Below the pieces are notes generated by a model that searched no databases, was not told the origin of the DNA, and saw only the letters and a list, made by a program, of their open reading frames with translations. A stretch of DNA of 64,000 nucleotides from Desulfosarcina ovata subsp. ovata. GTDB lineage: Bacteria; Desulfobacterota; Desulfobacteria; Desulfobacterales; Desulfosarcinaceae. The translations under genes and the position numbers were made by a program. This document shows positions 44,686-53,430 of this stretch, piece after piece. How positions within the stretch are numbered: the stretch's first letter is position 1; the number at the start of each line of letters is the position of its first letter. Location: contig NZ_AP021879.1 of NCBI RefSeq assembly GCF_009689005.1, forward strand, positions 2,728,001 through 2,792,000. Direction: 5' to 3'.

Positions 44686-45489
44686 TTACCTGCTGATTTC
44701 AACGCTTTTGATCGCACACATTAATGATTTCATGTCCGGGTATCCCAGGATGGGCTCCCTGCATTTGGCGTCTGTTAACAGATTGGCATTGGCCTGCCCG
44801 GACCAGCCATGGGGGACAAACACGATGCCGTCGGCCACGCAGTCCACCACACTGGCTTTCATGAACACGGTTCCCCTGTCCGTGGAAACGCTGACATCAT
44901 CGCCTTGTTTGATTCCGAAATCTTTGGCGGTGTTGCGGCTCAGTTCCGCCATGGGATGCGGGTCTTGCCCATTTAGCGCATCAATATTGCGGTGCTGGGA
45001 ATGGGTGTAATAATAGCTGCGGTTGCCGGTTCCCAGGATCAGGGGATATTTTTTTAGATCTCTGTATTTTTTTGACTGGGGGCTCTTGAGCGGCTCCAGG
45101 TATGTGGGCAAGGGATCGAATCCTGCCTGCTGCATGGCATCACTGTAAATTTCAATCTTTTTGGACGGCGTTTTAAACGTGCCGTCCGGGATCGTGTAGG
45201 ATTTTTGCTGGTAGTAATCGCCTTCGGGTTTCTCATTTAACAGGTAGTCAAAGGAAAACCCGGTCTGGCCCAGTTCAAAGGCAACCAGTTCCTCTTCCGA
45301 TGCCCAGGGGAAATATTCTTCCAGCCCCAGACGTTTTGCCAGCTCCGTGAAAAGTTTCAACTCAGACCAGCTTTCTTCGTAAGGTTCAATACACTTTTTG
45401 CGCAGCATCAGATAGGGGATGCAGTGGCACACATTGTAATTATAAGCCACGCCGTATTTTTCCAGGTTGGAGCACGCTGGCAGGACATA
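44686..45489 (-). pseudogene. Molybdopterin oxidoreductase, C-terminal fragment
   Basis: The minus-strand frame is open from the junction near 45489 through 'YVLPACSNLEKYGVAYNYN' to the stop at 44686. 'VLPAC' is the usual end of the molybdopterin domain, and 'ILGTGNRSYYYTHSQHRN' with 'MAELSRNTAKDFGIKQGDDV' and 'GIVFVPHGWSGQANANLL' belong to the C-terminal cap (molydop-binding) domain of formate dehydrogenase/DMSO reductase-type enzymes. The first ~450 residues, including the Fe-S cysteines and molybdenum ligand, are missing. It stops abruptly where an aldehyde dehydrogenase fragment starts on the other strand. Confidence 0.8.
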
Positions 45490-46016
45490 TTGTGAACGGG
45501 GTCAAACAATTAAAAGTGGGCAATCCGGCAGAACCGGACACCGTCATCGGCCCGATCATCAATCAATCCCAGTTGGACGGGCTGATCCAAAAAATAGAAT
45601 CCTCTCAGGACGGCAATGTCAAATTACTGTATGGCGGCAAGGCAGACGGCCTTTTGCTCCCTCCGCACGTTTTCAGCCCGGTCGACGGGAGCCATCAACT
45701 GTGCCAGGAGGAGACCTTCGGACCGTTGGTTCCGGTCACCGTCGCCGAAAATGAGGACCATGCCCTGCAATTGGCCAACGATACCCATCACGGATTGTCC
45801 AGTGCGGTGTTTACCGAAAATATGGCGCGGGGCTTGAATTTCGCGAGGGGTATCTACGCCGGGATGACCCACATTAACGATATTACCGTCGACGACCAGC
45901 CGTTAGCGCCCTTCGGTGGCGAGAAAAATTCCGGCATCGGCCGATTCAACGGGGATTATATCATGGAAGAATTCACCCGGGCCCATTGGATTACCTGGCA
46001 GGGCACGGGGCAATAA
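45490..46016 (+). pseudogene. Aldehyde dehydrogenase, C-terminal fragment
   Basis: From about 45490 the plus frame reads 'LKVGNPAEPDTVIGPIINQ', then 'QEETFGPLVPVTVAEN', 'LSSAVFTENMARGLNFA' and 'PFGGEKNSGIGRFNGDYIMEEFT', the C-terminal third of an NAD(P)-dependent aldehyde dehydrogenase. The catalytic Cys and Glu (N-terminal two thirds) are absent. No own promoter or ribosome site is seen. A palindrome GGCTCAGC...GCTGAGCC (46032-46076) follows and may be the original terminator. Confidence 0.8.
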
Positions 46017-46031
46017 AAAATGGGTCGAAAA

Positions 46032-46076
46032 GGCTCAGCATTAGGCCCGCAGGAATATGATAAGGCCAGCTGAGCC
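46032..46076. terminator. Hairpin after the aldehyde dehydrogenase fragment
   Basis: GGCTCAGC (46032-46039) and GCTGAGCC (46069-46076) are perfect inverted 8-mers, with inner GGCC/GGCC words. No T-run follows. It could be a stop signal or simply a palindrome; 46077-46221 shows nothing else I can name. Confidence 0.35.
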
Positions 46077-46221
46077 CTTGGAAATCGACGCGGCGACATC
46101 TGCCCTCACCCCGGCAGCGGCCTTTGGACATATTTTTTATCGGTAATTCTGATTTGCCCCATCAAGCAACGCAGTCCCTGCAGCTCAACAGTCTTCACAA
46201 GCGCGGGATGAACTGGTCGCC

Positions 46222-47094
46222 TTAAAAGCCGTCACTTGCCAAAACTCGATACTTGTTGTTATTTAAGATTGTTTTGATCTTTTGGGATTGATCTTGAGGG
46301 TGAGGACTCTCAGGGAATGCTTTTAATAGAATTGCCACTTTGCTCAATTCATCCAATTCCCTCAGACAGTCCTTGAGCATTTCGTTGGTTTGTGTCTGGT
46401 ATCCGTTTTTCATGAAAACCGGCTTGTCGGGTACTGTCCATCCATTTTGCAGATGGTTGGCCAGTACACCCGATCAAGAACATCGATTGACGCTCTCGAA
46501 GAGGCTACAGTGTTGTTTTAAGAATGTTCTCAAGTGTCCACGCGCCCTGGAAATTCTTTTTCTGAATGCCTCAGGGCTGATTTCCAATATATACGCCCCT
46601 TCCTGGCTGGATACATCCATGATAACGCCTAAAATGAAGGCCAACCGATGCGGTCGATTCATGGCCGTCAATAACGCCTGGGTGCATCTAAGACGTGTTT
46701 CAATTTCGAGCATTTTAGATGGGACGGCGGGGGGATCGGCCAACCAACCGTTGGCCTCTGCTTGGTCAACTAGCTGAACGGCTTTTTCCCAACTAACCTC
46801 AAACCGCTCCATCCTGCTTTTCCTTACGGTGTTCAAATGGTTTGCAGCAATTCGAAATACCCACGCCTTAAAAGCGCCTTCAAACCGAAAAGATTCCAGA
46901 TTTCTAATTACTTTTATCAAAATCTCTTGGGTTGCGTCCTTTGCATCTTCCGGATGAGAAAGCATGCGTAGGGATAAAGCATAGATACTATCCTGAAAAC
47001 GCTGGACGATTTCCTCAAAAGCATCGTTCGATCCTCCTAAAGCCTCATGGATCACTTCTTCTATGGTCGGTCGATGGTTTTTTTTATTGCCCAT
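46222..47094 (-). CDS. ECF RNA polymerase sigma factor, interrupted by in-frame UGA
   Basis: One frame of 291 codons broken only by TGA at 46476-46474 (codon 207). The first part has sigma regions 2 ('LRMLSHPEDAKDATQEILIKV', 'WVFRIAANHLNTVRKSRM') and 4 ('RLAFILGVIMDVSSQEGAYIL', 'SPEAFRKRISRARGHLRTFL'). Then comes HCSLFESVNRCS followed by UGA; as I recall the family, homologues have 'CGLVNP.NPCRC', so UGA falls on the second Cys of a CxC zinc-type motif. The frame resumes with 'GVLANHLQNGWTVPDKPV' and a C-terminal domain 'NEMLKDCLRELDELSKVAILL', as in full-length (~290 aa) members. A hairpin starts one base after UGA. Selenocysteine or nonsense mutation are both possible. Confidence 0.7.
46428..46472 (-). 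promoter_or_regulatory. Hairpin immediately downstream of the in-frame UGA
   Basis: On the minus strand, one base after UGA, CGGGT(GT)ACTG pairs perfectly with CAGTACCCG (9 bp, two-base bulge), enclosing a second stem CCATC/GATGG with a 9-base loop. The position suits a bacterial SECIS, but the loop does not show the usual GGUC-type apex and lies a little further from UGA than in fdhF. It may be fortuitous. Confidence 0.35.
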
Positions 47095-47456
47095 TGTTTC
47101 TTAAAAATCCATTGATCGAAATTGGTAGGAAACGGTTTTTTATTATGCAATTCATAACAATATTTGTGACTTGCAATTTCGATGCAAGCCTAATCGACAA
47201 ACGGATTACCATTGATACACGTGCATGGATTAATAGCCATACTAGATATTGACTTGAAAAAGCAATCCTTGTGACCGGGTGAACGCTAAATTCTTGTGGA
47301 TGCTTTTTTTCAGTCACAACCGGTAAGATATATTGTCATTAATTAAAGGCAGTGGTCAGGTAGTTGACGAACTCGTAAAAATTCCGATATCGGGCAAATT
47401 GGACATTTCTGGATGGGCATTAGTTGGCGCTCACAGAAAAATGGGAGGATAAGACA
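47095..47456. other. Divergent intergenic region
   Basis: Between the sigma gene (left) and the hydratase gene (right). It must carry both promoters; AT-rich stretches are present around 47230-47345, but I cannot assign boxes with confidence. No small gene is evident. Confidence 0.4.
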
Positions 47457-48233
47457 ATGGATAAAGTCTTGTACAAAAAAATTGGTAGGATAGCCTATAT
47501 AACCTTAAATCGTCCTGAAACCCTTAACGCAGTGGATGATGAACTGGATCAAAATTTATGGAACGTATGGTCTGAATTTAAAGCTGACGATGCTGTGGAT
47601 GTCGCTATCGTTACAGGAGCGGGAAAAGCATTTTGTTCTGGAGCTGACCTTAATACTTGGCTCCCCAAATGGGAAGGCGCAAACATGCTCGACATTCGCA
47701 AGAACATGGGACGCGGCTTTGGAGGTGGAATTACACGCGGACAACACAGAATCTACAAACCGATCATCGCAGCGGTGAACGGAGTTGCTGTAGGCGGAGG
47801 GCTGGAAATCGCACTTGCTTGCGATTTCAGGATTGCCGGTGAGAGCGCTCGGTTTGCTTCGTTTGAGACGCGTCGCGGTCTGCATCAGGGTGACGGAGGT
47901 ATCGTACGGATCGTCGCTATTGCCGGTTTAGCCGTGGCATTGGACTTAGCCCTGACCGGTCGCATGATCAACGCGGACGAAGCATATCGATTGGGCCTGG
48001 TCAACCGGGTCGTACCGGATGGACAACTGATGGCCGCTGCCGAGGAATTGGCGAACCAAATTTTACAAAATAGTCAGCAGGCGATACGCTCTGCCAAGGA
48101 AACGATCCTGGAGATAATCGGCAGAACGATCGACGATGCGCTGAGGGTTGAAACGCTTAACGCTTACTCCAGTGTTGGAGATTTTTCGGAAGTGAACAAA
48201 AGATTGCAGCAGTTTTATGAAAGGGAAAAGTAG
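47457..48233 (+). CDS. Enoyl-CoA hydratase/isomerase family protein
   Basis: A 258-residue crotonase-fold protein. ATG 47457 with GGGAGG 8 bases upstream; the longer frame from 47424 lacks a site. 'LNRPETLNAVDDEL' (N-terminal), oxyanion-hole 'GAGKAFCSGADLNTW' and 'AAVNGVAVGGGLEIALACDF' are standard, and 'FASFETRRGLHQGDGG' corresponds to the catalytic Glu region, where the usual PE..G..P pattern becomes FETRRGLHQGDGG; the second catalytic Glu position is occupied differently from classical hydratases. It may therefore act as isomerase or hydrolase rather than hydratase. It is a single gene, followed by the IS3 remnant. Confidence 0.82.
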   Translation: MDKVLYKKIGRIAYITLNRPETLNAVDDELDQNLWNVWSEFKADDAVDVAIVTGAGKAFCSGADLNTWLPKWEGANMLDIRKNMGRGFGGGITRGQHRIYKPIIAAVNGVAVGGGLEIALACDFRIAGESARFASFETRRGLHQGDGGIVRIVAIAGLAVALDLALTGRMINADEAYRLGLVNRVVPDGQLMAAAEELANQILQNSQQAIRSAKETILEIIGRTIDDALRVETLNAYSSVGDFSEVNKRLQQFYEREK

Positions 48234-48369
48234 AGATACAATCCCACATAAACCACAAATCATCGGTGCAAGATATGGCTGTGATTACTGGTTTCCATCG
48301 GAGCGATTCATTTCGAAAGGTTTCGAACGCATCAGGGCCCCAAAAGCTCGCATTGCCTCGCAATTGAAA

Positions 48370-48515
48370 TCCAGCTGTTTTCGCCATTGAGTAATTTGGT
48401 TTGGGTGAACCCCGAATTCACTGGACAGCTGGGCAATCGTTTTTTCTTTTTTGATCGCTTCCAAGGCGACCTTCGCTTTAAATGCAGCGCTCTGGTTCCT
48501 CCGAATTTTTCCCAC
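48370..48515 (-). pseudogene. IS3-family OrfA remnant
   Basis: From ATG 48515 the minus strand encodes MGKIRRNQSAAFKAKVA and 'LSSEFGVHPNQITQWRKQL', the helix-turn-helix start of IS3-family OrfA (HTH_38/HTH_Tnp_1). After about residue 48 the similarity stops and the frame continues into unrelated sequence to 48285. Only the front of the element remains; OrfB with the DDE domain is absent. The rest of 48234-48603 contains no gene. Confidence 0.7.
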
Positions 48516-48603
48516 TGATGAGCCTCCTTTGGACCGGTCAGGATACGCTCACTTTCCACCTTCAGAACACCTTACCTCCGTGAAAATTAAAACGACACCA
48601 GCG

Positions 48604-50900
48604 CAGCCTCAAATATCACTATTTACTAGCTCATAAGTGAGACGAAAATTACTTCCGGGATACTCTATATCAGCCTTGTTGAGTTCGTCTAAAAGTGAGG
48701 CGATCGATCGATTGTCCGCCGGCGTCGAGGCATTGTGAATTCGTACGCGTAAGCGATTGTTTTCCATATCGGGTATTAGGTCGGCATCGGTGACGAACAG
48801 GCCCTGCAGCAGTTGCCTGGCATCGGGCATATCCACCGTTGGGCCGAGCAACATTGCCGCCATGGCCGTTTCGGCTCGATAGGCGATCATGCGCACGGTG
48901 TCCATCAATCGCTTGCGACCTGGAAGCAGCCGATTGAACTTGTCCTTGTCCTCCAGTTCCCCCCAGGTGATGTGTTTTGGTGTCTGCTTCAATTGTGCTT
49001 TCAACGTTACCAACTGATGTTCATGCTGGTCGATTTCTTCCAGCAGTTCGCTTTTTCGCTTCAGCCATTTTTGGTATTTCTCCGGATTGGTTTCGCTTTC
49101 CGGGTGCATGGTCATTTCGGTAAAGCGTGCCCGGCGGTAGCGCATCCGGCTTTGCACCTGATTACGGCTGCGGTTCAATTCCCGCCAGCTGGGGTTGACC
49201 ACTTTTTCGGTGTCAGGAATCTCCACGACGCCATATTCACAAAGCATATCGATTTCAAAGTGTTGCTTCATATAGCGAAAGAAATTTTCCTGACACCACC
49301 GGCTAAACATGCGTACCGCCAGTTGGGTATGCGGCAGATCGTAGGCGGTGCTGATCAGACTGGTTTGATGGCCCGAATCGGTCAGCTTGCGAACCTCACG
49401 CACCCAAAACGCGTTCTTGCCCGAGCCCAGCAAACTGCCCATCTCGGCCAAACGCATAGTGACTGTCTCGCCGTTGGGCATGATCACGGTTTTTTCCTCA
49501 AACCAACTCTCCGGCCACGGTTCGGCGGGGTGCTTGTGATAGGTGATGCAGGCAATCCGATGCATGCGCCACATCCGGGCAAAAAAGGCCGGGCTGTAGC
49601 CCTCCCGGTCGAAAACCAAAACGAAACGACAAAGATGGGCATTAGCCGCCAACGCCTTTTCATCGGGCTGATTGGGAACCTCGTCGAGCAGCCGTGGCAC
49701 GATGTCGTGCTCGACTACTTGGATAAGTCCGGGATCGATCGGCTTTTCGATCAGGAAAAAAGGCCGGCCGATGGAATCGTTGACCCAATAGTCGGTCGTG
49801 CCTCGCAAACACAGCCGCTGTCGGGTGACATAGCGCCGCGGTAGTTTGGTCAGCTTGCCGTGATAAACGCGAACATGGCCATCGACGTAAAGGGTACCGG
49901 CCGCATCGGGCTCGGCCTGCATCCAGTGATTGCTAAGATGCGCGGCCCATATCTCGGCCGCATTGGCTTCGCTCAAAGTATCCATCTTTTTCCGCAGGCA
50001 CCGTGCTTCCGGAACGCGATCCAAACCCAAAAGCTTGCCGAATTCACCCGGCGGATTCTCGCGCAAGCGTTCAACCGTCTTGATCCGGCAAAGCGTCATG
50101 AAGGCCAGCACCAGCAAGATTTGGAAGATGGTGTAATATCCTCGGATCTTGCCCAAAAGCTTTTCGGCGCCTTCCAAAATGCCGTTGGCCAAAAGTGCCG
50201 GCACGGCACACAAAACCCCTGCCTTGGGAACATCCAGGCAAGGCTCGAATCGCACCTGCGCTTCGCCTTGACCGATTGAGGCTAAAGCCCGATCCATAAC
50301 CCGAGTGCAGGCCGTACCCATGCCCTTGGCCGCGGCCGCATCCACCGCGCTGCGCGATGATTTATCCGTGCCTGCCCTCGCCTTGGATGCTTCGACATAT
50401 GGGCGCTCGTGCAAGCGCCCGTCGTTGATGGCCTTGCGGAAGGTGTCGAGCTTAACGCCTAACTGCTGAGCGGCATCGTGACGCGTGAAGCCATGATCCA
50501 AAAGGGACTGGGCTTGTTCGAGCACCTGCGGCTTCAGGATATGGCCTTTACGACCACCTGGTTTTCTTTGGAAAAAAGCCTCCGGGCCTCTTTCCCGCAA
50601 CTTTTTCAAAGCCCGGTTGACGTTGCTTTTGGAAATACCGAAGGTCTCAATAATATCCTTGTGACGGCACGTGCCAGCGTGGATCATCATCGATGTAATC
50701 AGCCTGAACAGCCGGTGGTCATCGGCAGCATGCGTGTAAATCGGGGTTAACCCCATATAATAAGTCCATCGATCTTCGCTTCGATAGACGGTCACCAGAT
50801 CGCTGATTTGTGTAGCTCCTTCTGGTATCAGCGGAAGAATTAATTGGGGCATGACACCTTCCTTATTGCTTTAACTACAGTGCAGTGAAATTTAAGGCTC
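48604..50900 (-). mobile_element. IS element of ~2.3 kb with 747-residue transposase
   Basis: Imperfect inverted ends CAGCCTCAAATATCACT (48604-48620) and AGTGAAATTTAAGGCTC (50884-50900; 14 of 17 match when inverted) bracket a single large transposase gene. The IS family was not identified; ends are proposed by eye and no target duplication was confirmed. Confidence 0.55.
48609..50852 (-). CDS. Large putative transposase (747 aa)
   Basis: It has an N-terminal helix-turn-helix pair (~50-150: 'ETFGISKSNVNRALKKLRERG', 'GFTRHDAAQQLGVKLDTFRKAI'), and a DDE-like core: 'LYVDGHVRVYHG' (first Asp), 'FVLVFDREGYSPAFF' (second Asp, ~400) and a distal 'CQENFFRYMKQHFEIDMLCEYG' with Glu, followed by a helical region ('SELLEEIDQHEHQLVTLKAQL'). 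Such proteins are annotated in Desulfobacterota and related phyla as putative transposases. It fills the element and its gene ends close to the left inverted repeat. It has no visible breaks and may be active. Confidence 0.7.
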   Translation of the reverse strand: MPQLILPLIPEGATQISDLVTVYRSEDRWTYYMGLTPIYTHAADDHRLFRLITSMMIHAGTCRHKDIIETFGISKSNVNRALKKLRERGPEAFFQRKPGGRKGHILKPQVLEQAQSLLDHGFTRHDAAQQLGVKLDTFRKAINDGRLHERPYVEASKARAGTDKSSRSAVDAAAAKGMGTACTRVMDRALASIGQGEAQVRFEPCLDVPKAGVLCAVPALLANGILEGAEKLLGKIRGYYTIFQILLVLAFMTLCRIKTVERLRENPPGEFGKLLGLDRVPEARCLRKKMDTLSEANAAEIWAAHLSNHWMQAEPDAAGTLYVDGHVRVYHGKLTKLPRRYVTRQRLCLRGTTDYWVNDSIGRPFFLIEKPIDPGLIQVVEHDIVPRLLDEVPNQPDEKALAANAHLCRFVLVFDREGYSPAFFARMWRMHRIACITYHKHPAEPWPESWFEEKTVIMPNGETVTMRLAEMGSLLGSGKNAFWVREVRKLTDSGHQTSLISTAYDLPHTQLAVRMFSRWCQENFFRYMKQHFEIDMLCEYGVVEIPDTEKVVNPSWRELNRSRNQVQSRMRYRRARFTEMTMHPESETNPEKYQKWLKRKSELLEEIDQHEHQLVTLKAQLKQTPKHITWGELEDKDKFNRLLPGRKRLMDTVRMIAYRAETAMAAMLLGPTVDMPDARQLLQGLFVTDADLIPDMENNRLRVRIHNASTPADNRSIASLLDELNKADIEYPGSNFRLTYELVNSDI

Positions 50901-51001
50901 AAATTATCGGTAAGGTATCATTATTATTTTCCTGAAGAAAAATGAACAATTTTTTGAAGCAGAATGCTAAACATTTGAAACGCTGATTGTAAATTGTATT
51001 T

Positions 51002-51453
51002 TTACTCGTAAATGCTTTTGTAGGAAATCAAGTTCTCTGACCTTAAACAACTGTCCAGTTTTTGGGGAGTATTATACTCGATTTCAACATCCACCCCGTC
51101 TATTAATCCTTCATAGTGGATCAGCGAAGAATTGCTGATGCTCTTGAACACGGTCTTAAAGCCAGCTTCCGAAAGTGCACTGTCGATGGTTTTATGTCCG
51201 TTCACCGGGACCTTTGGCCTGACCATCAGATCGATGTCCCTGGTAAAAAATTGTAAAAAACCGAATTGCTGTAATAGGGCCTCATGATGCCCAGATTAGC
51301 CCCCTGCGATACCGGTTTGAGATTCAATCTTTTTTCTAACAACCCGACGTCTTTCGCTTCTTTTGAATAAACGTGAACTTCCTTGAAATTTGAATATGGG
51401 GCCACCAGGCCGTTGAGGCAGGAAAACTTTTTCAGGTATTTATCGAAAGCCAT
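51002..51453 (-). pseudogene. Decayed AbiE-like type IV toxin-antitoxin remnant
   Basis: Two abutting frames on the minus strand. The first (51453-51226) includes 'EVHVYSKEAKDVGLLEKRLNL' and 'MRPYYSNSVFYNF', like the C-terminal part of AbiEi-family antitoxins. The second, if read from the frame change, gives 'RDIDLMVRPKVPVNGHKTIDSAL' and 'IDGVDVEIEY', like AbiEii-type nucleotidyltransferases. The shift falls in a run of six T (minus strand; + strand A at 51245-51250). Both parts are short of full length, so this looks like fused leftovers of an antitoxin-toxin pair. Confidence 0.5.
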
Positions 51454-51509
51454 ATTTTCAGCGTTCGCCTGATCGCAAATGTTAAATGGGCAATCAAAGC
51501 GTGACAGAT

Positions 51510-51848
51510 CTATTTTCGCAGGATTTTTTCAAGTTGAGAAATCAGGGGTGGAAGATCGAGTTCGATCGTATCCCATAAGACTGCCAAGTCGACGCTGTCA
51601 TAGCCATGAATAAGCCGGTTCCGCATGCCGATCACTTCTCGCCAGGGGATTTCAGTGTATTTCTCCTGTCCTGCCTGGCTCACCCTTCCTGCAGCCTCAC
51701 CGATGATTTCCACCAACCTGATCAAGGCCAGTTCAAGCATCCTTTCTTTAGGGAGCGATTCTGGGTCTTTCCCAGCTATCATGTCAACGGCTTCCCGCGC
51801 ATGGCTAAGCATGTGTAAAAGAGGGATGGCGTCATTATGCCTCGGCAT
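51510..51848 (-). CDS. hepT: HepT-like toxin (DUF86 RNase)
   Basis: A 112-residue HEPN-family protein. The catalytic motif RxxxxHxY is intact as 'MRNRLIHGYDSVD', after helices 'LHMLSHAREAVDMIAGK' and 'ALIRLVEIIGEAAGRVS'. HepT toxins cut RNA and are neutralised when their partner MntA adds AMP to the HepT Tyr. The gene overlaps the end of the upstream mntA by 14 bases, the normal order and arrangement of this pair. Length fits. Confidence 0.87.
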   Translation of the reverse strand: MPRHNDAIPLLHMLSHAREAVDMIAGKDPESLPKERMLELALIRLVEIIGEAAGRVSQAGQEKYTEIPWREVIGMRNRLIHGYDSVDLAVLWDTIELDLPPLISQLEKILRK

Positions 51849-52140
51849 ACTGAACTTCCCTTTCTGCCATGACTTCGGACCGAAAATAGCGGCTTATGAA
51901 GCCTGGCGTATTCAGGTCGACTTTTCTACCGATAATTTCACCGAGCTCGAATTCAAGGCTCGTTAGCCGGATCAAACCGACTCTGGTCCCGGCTTTGAAT
52001 TCAACCAGAACGTCTACATCGCTGTCTGGCCCAAAATCATCACGTAAAACAGAACCGAACAAGGACAGATTTTGGATTTCGTTCTTGCGGCAAAATTCAG
52101 CAAGTCGTTCTTTTGGGATGTCGATCTTGGCCATTGTCAT
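51835..52140 (-). CDS. mntA: MntA-type antitoxin nucleotidyltransferase
   Basis: A 101-residue minimal nucleotidyltransferase. The active-site motif GS-x10-DxD is complete: 'SLFGSVLRDDFGPDSDVDVLVEF'-like (GSV...DVD), shown here in pieces GSVLRDDFG and DSDVDVLV. It is the first gene of the pair with hepT and overlaps it by 14 bases. Two starts (52140 and 52134) are possible; neither has a strong ribosome site. In known systems it AMPylates HepT. Confidence 0.85.
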   Translation of the reverse strand: MTMAKIDIPKERLAEFCRKNEIQNLSLFGSVLRDDFGPDSDVDVLVEFKAGTRVGLIRLTSLEFELGEIIGRKVDLNTPGFISRYFRSEVMAEREVQYAEA

Positions 52141-52364
52141 CTGATTTTACCCTAATAAGATTTAAGGGATCGGTTTCTTTGTGGTCCCAAAATATCGCTA
52201 TTCCATGTATGGCTGAAAATTACCTGCGATTGCCTATTTTGTCAAGAAAACGAGTGTTTTCTGATGATTGCTCGTCCTAAAAACACTGTTCAATAGATAA
52301 TGTTTCTGCCCTTTAACTATTTTTTGTATATCTTAGCGTTCTTCGCGGCTTTGCGTGAAGCCTG

Positions 52365-53279
52365 TCAATTCCGCCCTCCCAAGCCTTTTACCGTCTTGGA
52401 CTCTATATTTCTGCAGTGTTGATCGATCTGGTGGACGATGCTTTTGATCCGACGATCGTCCAACAACTTTCCGTTGACTGGTTTGGCGATACTCATAAAC
52501 TGTTTGGGATTGATGACCGGGATGCCGTCTGACGCGGTCCGCGTGACAAACCACCCGGGAAGCGTCAGGACCGCTCGGACTTGCGTTTGCTCACCCGTGG
52601 CCGAGGACAACCATCGCGCCAACCACTCCGCCTGGATCTTGGCCTGCTCCAATGGTTTGATTTCCTTCCAAGTCGGGAAACGAATGCATCCGCCGTCATA
52701 GATAACCTGGGCATCTTCTTTTCGGTTGTTGGACGTCGGCTTGGCCCTGGCTTTGGTTTCAACGGCAAACACGCCAGCCGGTCCAACGACGATATGATCG
52801 ATATTGAATTTGTCAGCCACGAAATCATGATAGACATGGTATCCATTGAGCATCAATCTATTCAGCTCCTGGCCGGTGGCCACCTCACCGTCGTAGCCGA
52901 GACGCATTTTGCGTCGAAGATTGAACCGCTTGACCATCTTGAAAGTCAGCCCTCCAACAAACAGAATCCCAATAACGATGTAGACCAGGGCCGAGTTAAG
53001 CGATAAGGGCCGCCGTTGAAAATAGAGATCCGAGATATAGAGCGCATAAAAGAGGATGGGCATGGCGATCAGCATTGCCATGAAAGCGACCAAATCGTCA
53101 TTGATGTCGTCTAATTTTTCGATCAATGATTGACCTGGTGCCCTCAGAAATTTGGAGGTAAAGGGAGACCGGCGTTTCTTAAGCCCATGATAAGCCTTCA
53201 GTATCTTTATTATTGAGAAGGCGATTCCCAAACTGATAAAAACCAAAATGCCTGGAATGAAAGAAGATAAATAACGCAT
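52365..53279 (-). CDS. NERD domain membrane protein
   Basis: A 304-residue protein with three N-terminal hydrophobic helices (~8-30, ~66-85, ~97-115) and a NERD (nuclease-related) domain from ~128: 'LRRKMRLGYDGEVATGQEL', 'HDFVADKFNIDHIVVGPAG' and 'VFAVETKARAKPT', which carry the Asp and the E-x-K expected in a restriction-like (PD-(D/E)XK) fold. 'AVLTLPGWFV' lies further on. ATG 53279 has a GGAG 11 bases upstream. Function is not known for most NERD proteins; a DNA-processing or defence role is inferred from the fold and the mobile context. Confidence 0.8.
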   Translation of the reverse strand: MRYLSSFIPGILVFISLGIAFSIIKILKAYHGLKKRRSPFTSKFLRAPGQSLIEKLDDINDDLVAFMAMLIAMPILFYALYISDLYFQRRPLSLNSALVYIVIGILFVGGLTFKMVKRFNLRRKMRLGYDGEVATGQELNRLMLNGYHVYHDFVADKFNIDHIVVGPAGVFAVETKARAKPTSNNRKEDAQVIYDGGCIRFPTWKEIKPLEQAKIQAEWLARWLSSATGEQTQVRAVLTLPGWFVTRTASDGIPVINPKQFMSIAKPVNGKLLDDRRIKSIVHQIDQHCRNIESKTVKGLGGRN

Positions 53280-53430
53280 TACAGTTTACAACTCCCTTTC
53301 GACAAGAACAAGTATCGACTATTGCTAAGCGCCTGCGGTTAAAGTTGTTCCGTCCTCGATTACGATTGTTGTGATCCAATGGATTGTCATTCCGGATTTT
53401 TAGGAAGATCGGCATTTCATTGAAAAAACG

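Noticed and set aside
49860-50279. Plus-strand frames inside the 747-residue transposase gene
   Set aside because: Shadows of the transposase; no motif or ribosome site.
48285-50852. Prophage
   Set aside because: The region has transposases only; no capsid, terminase, portal, tail or lysis gene is present.
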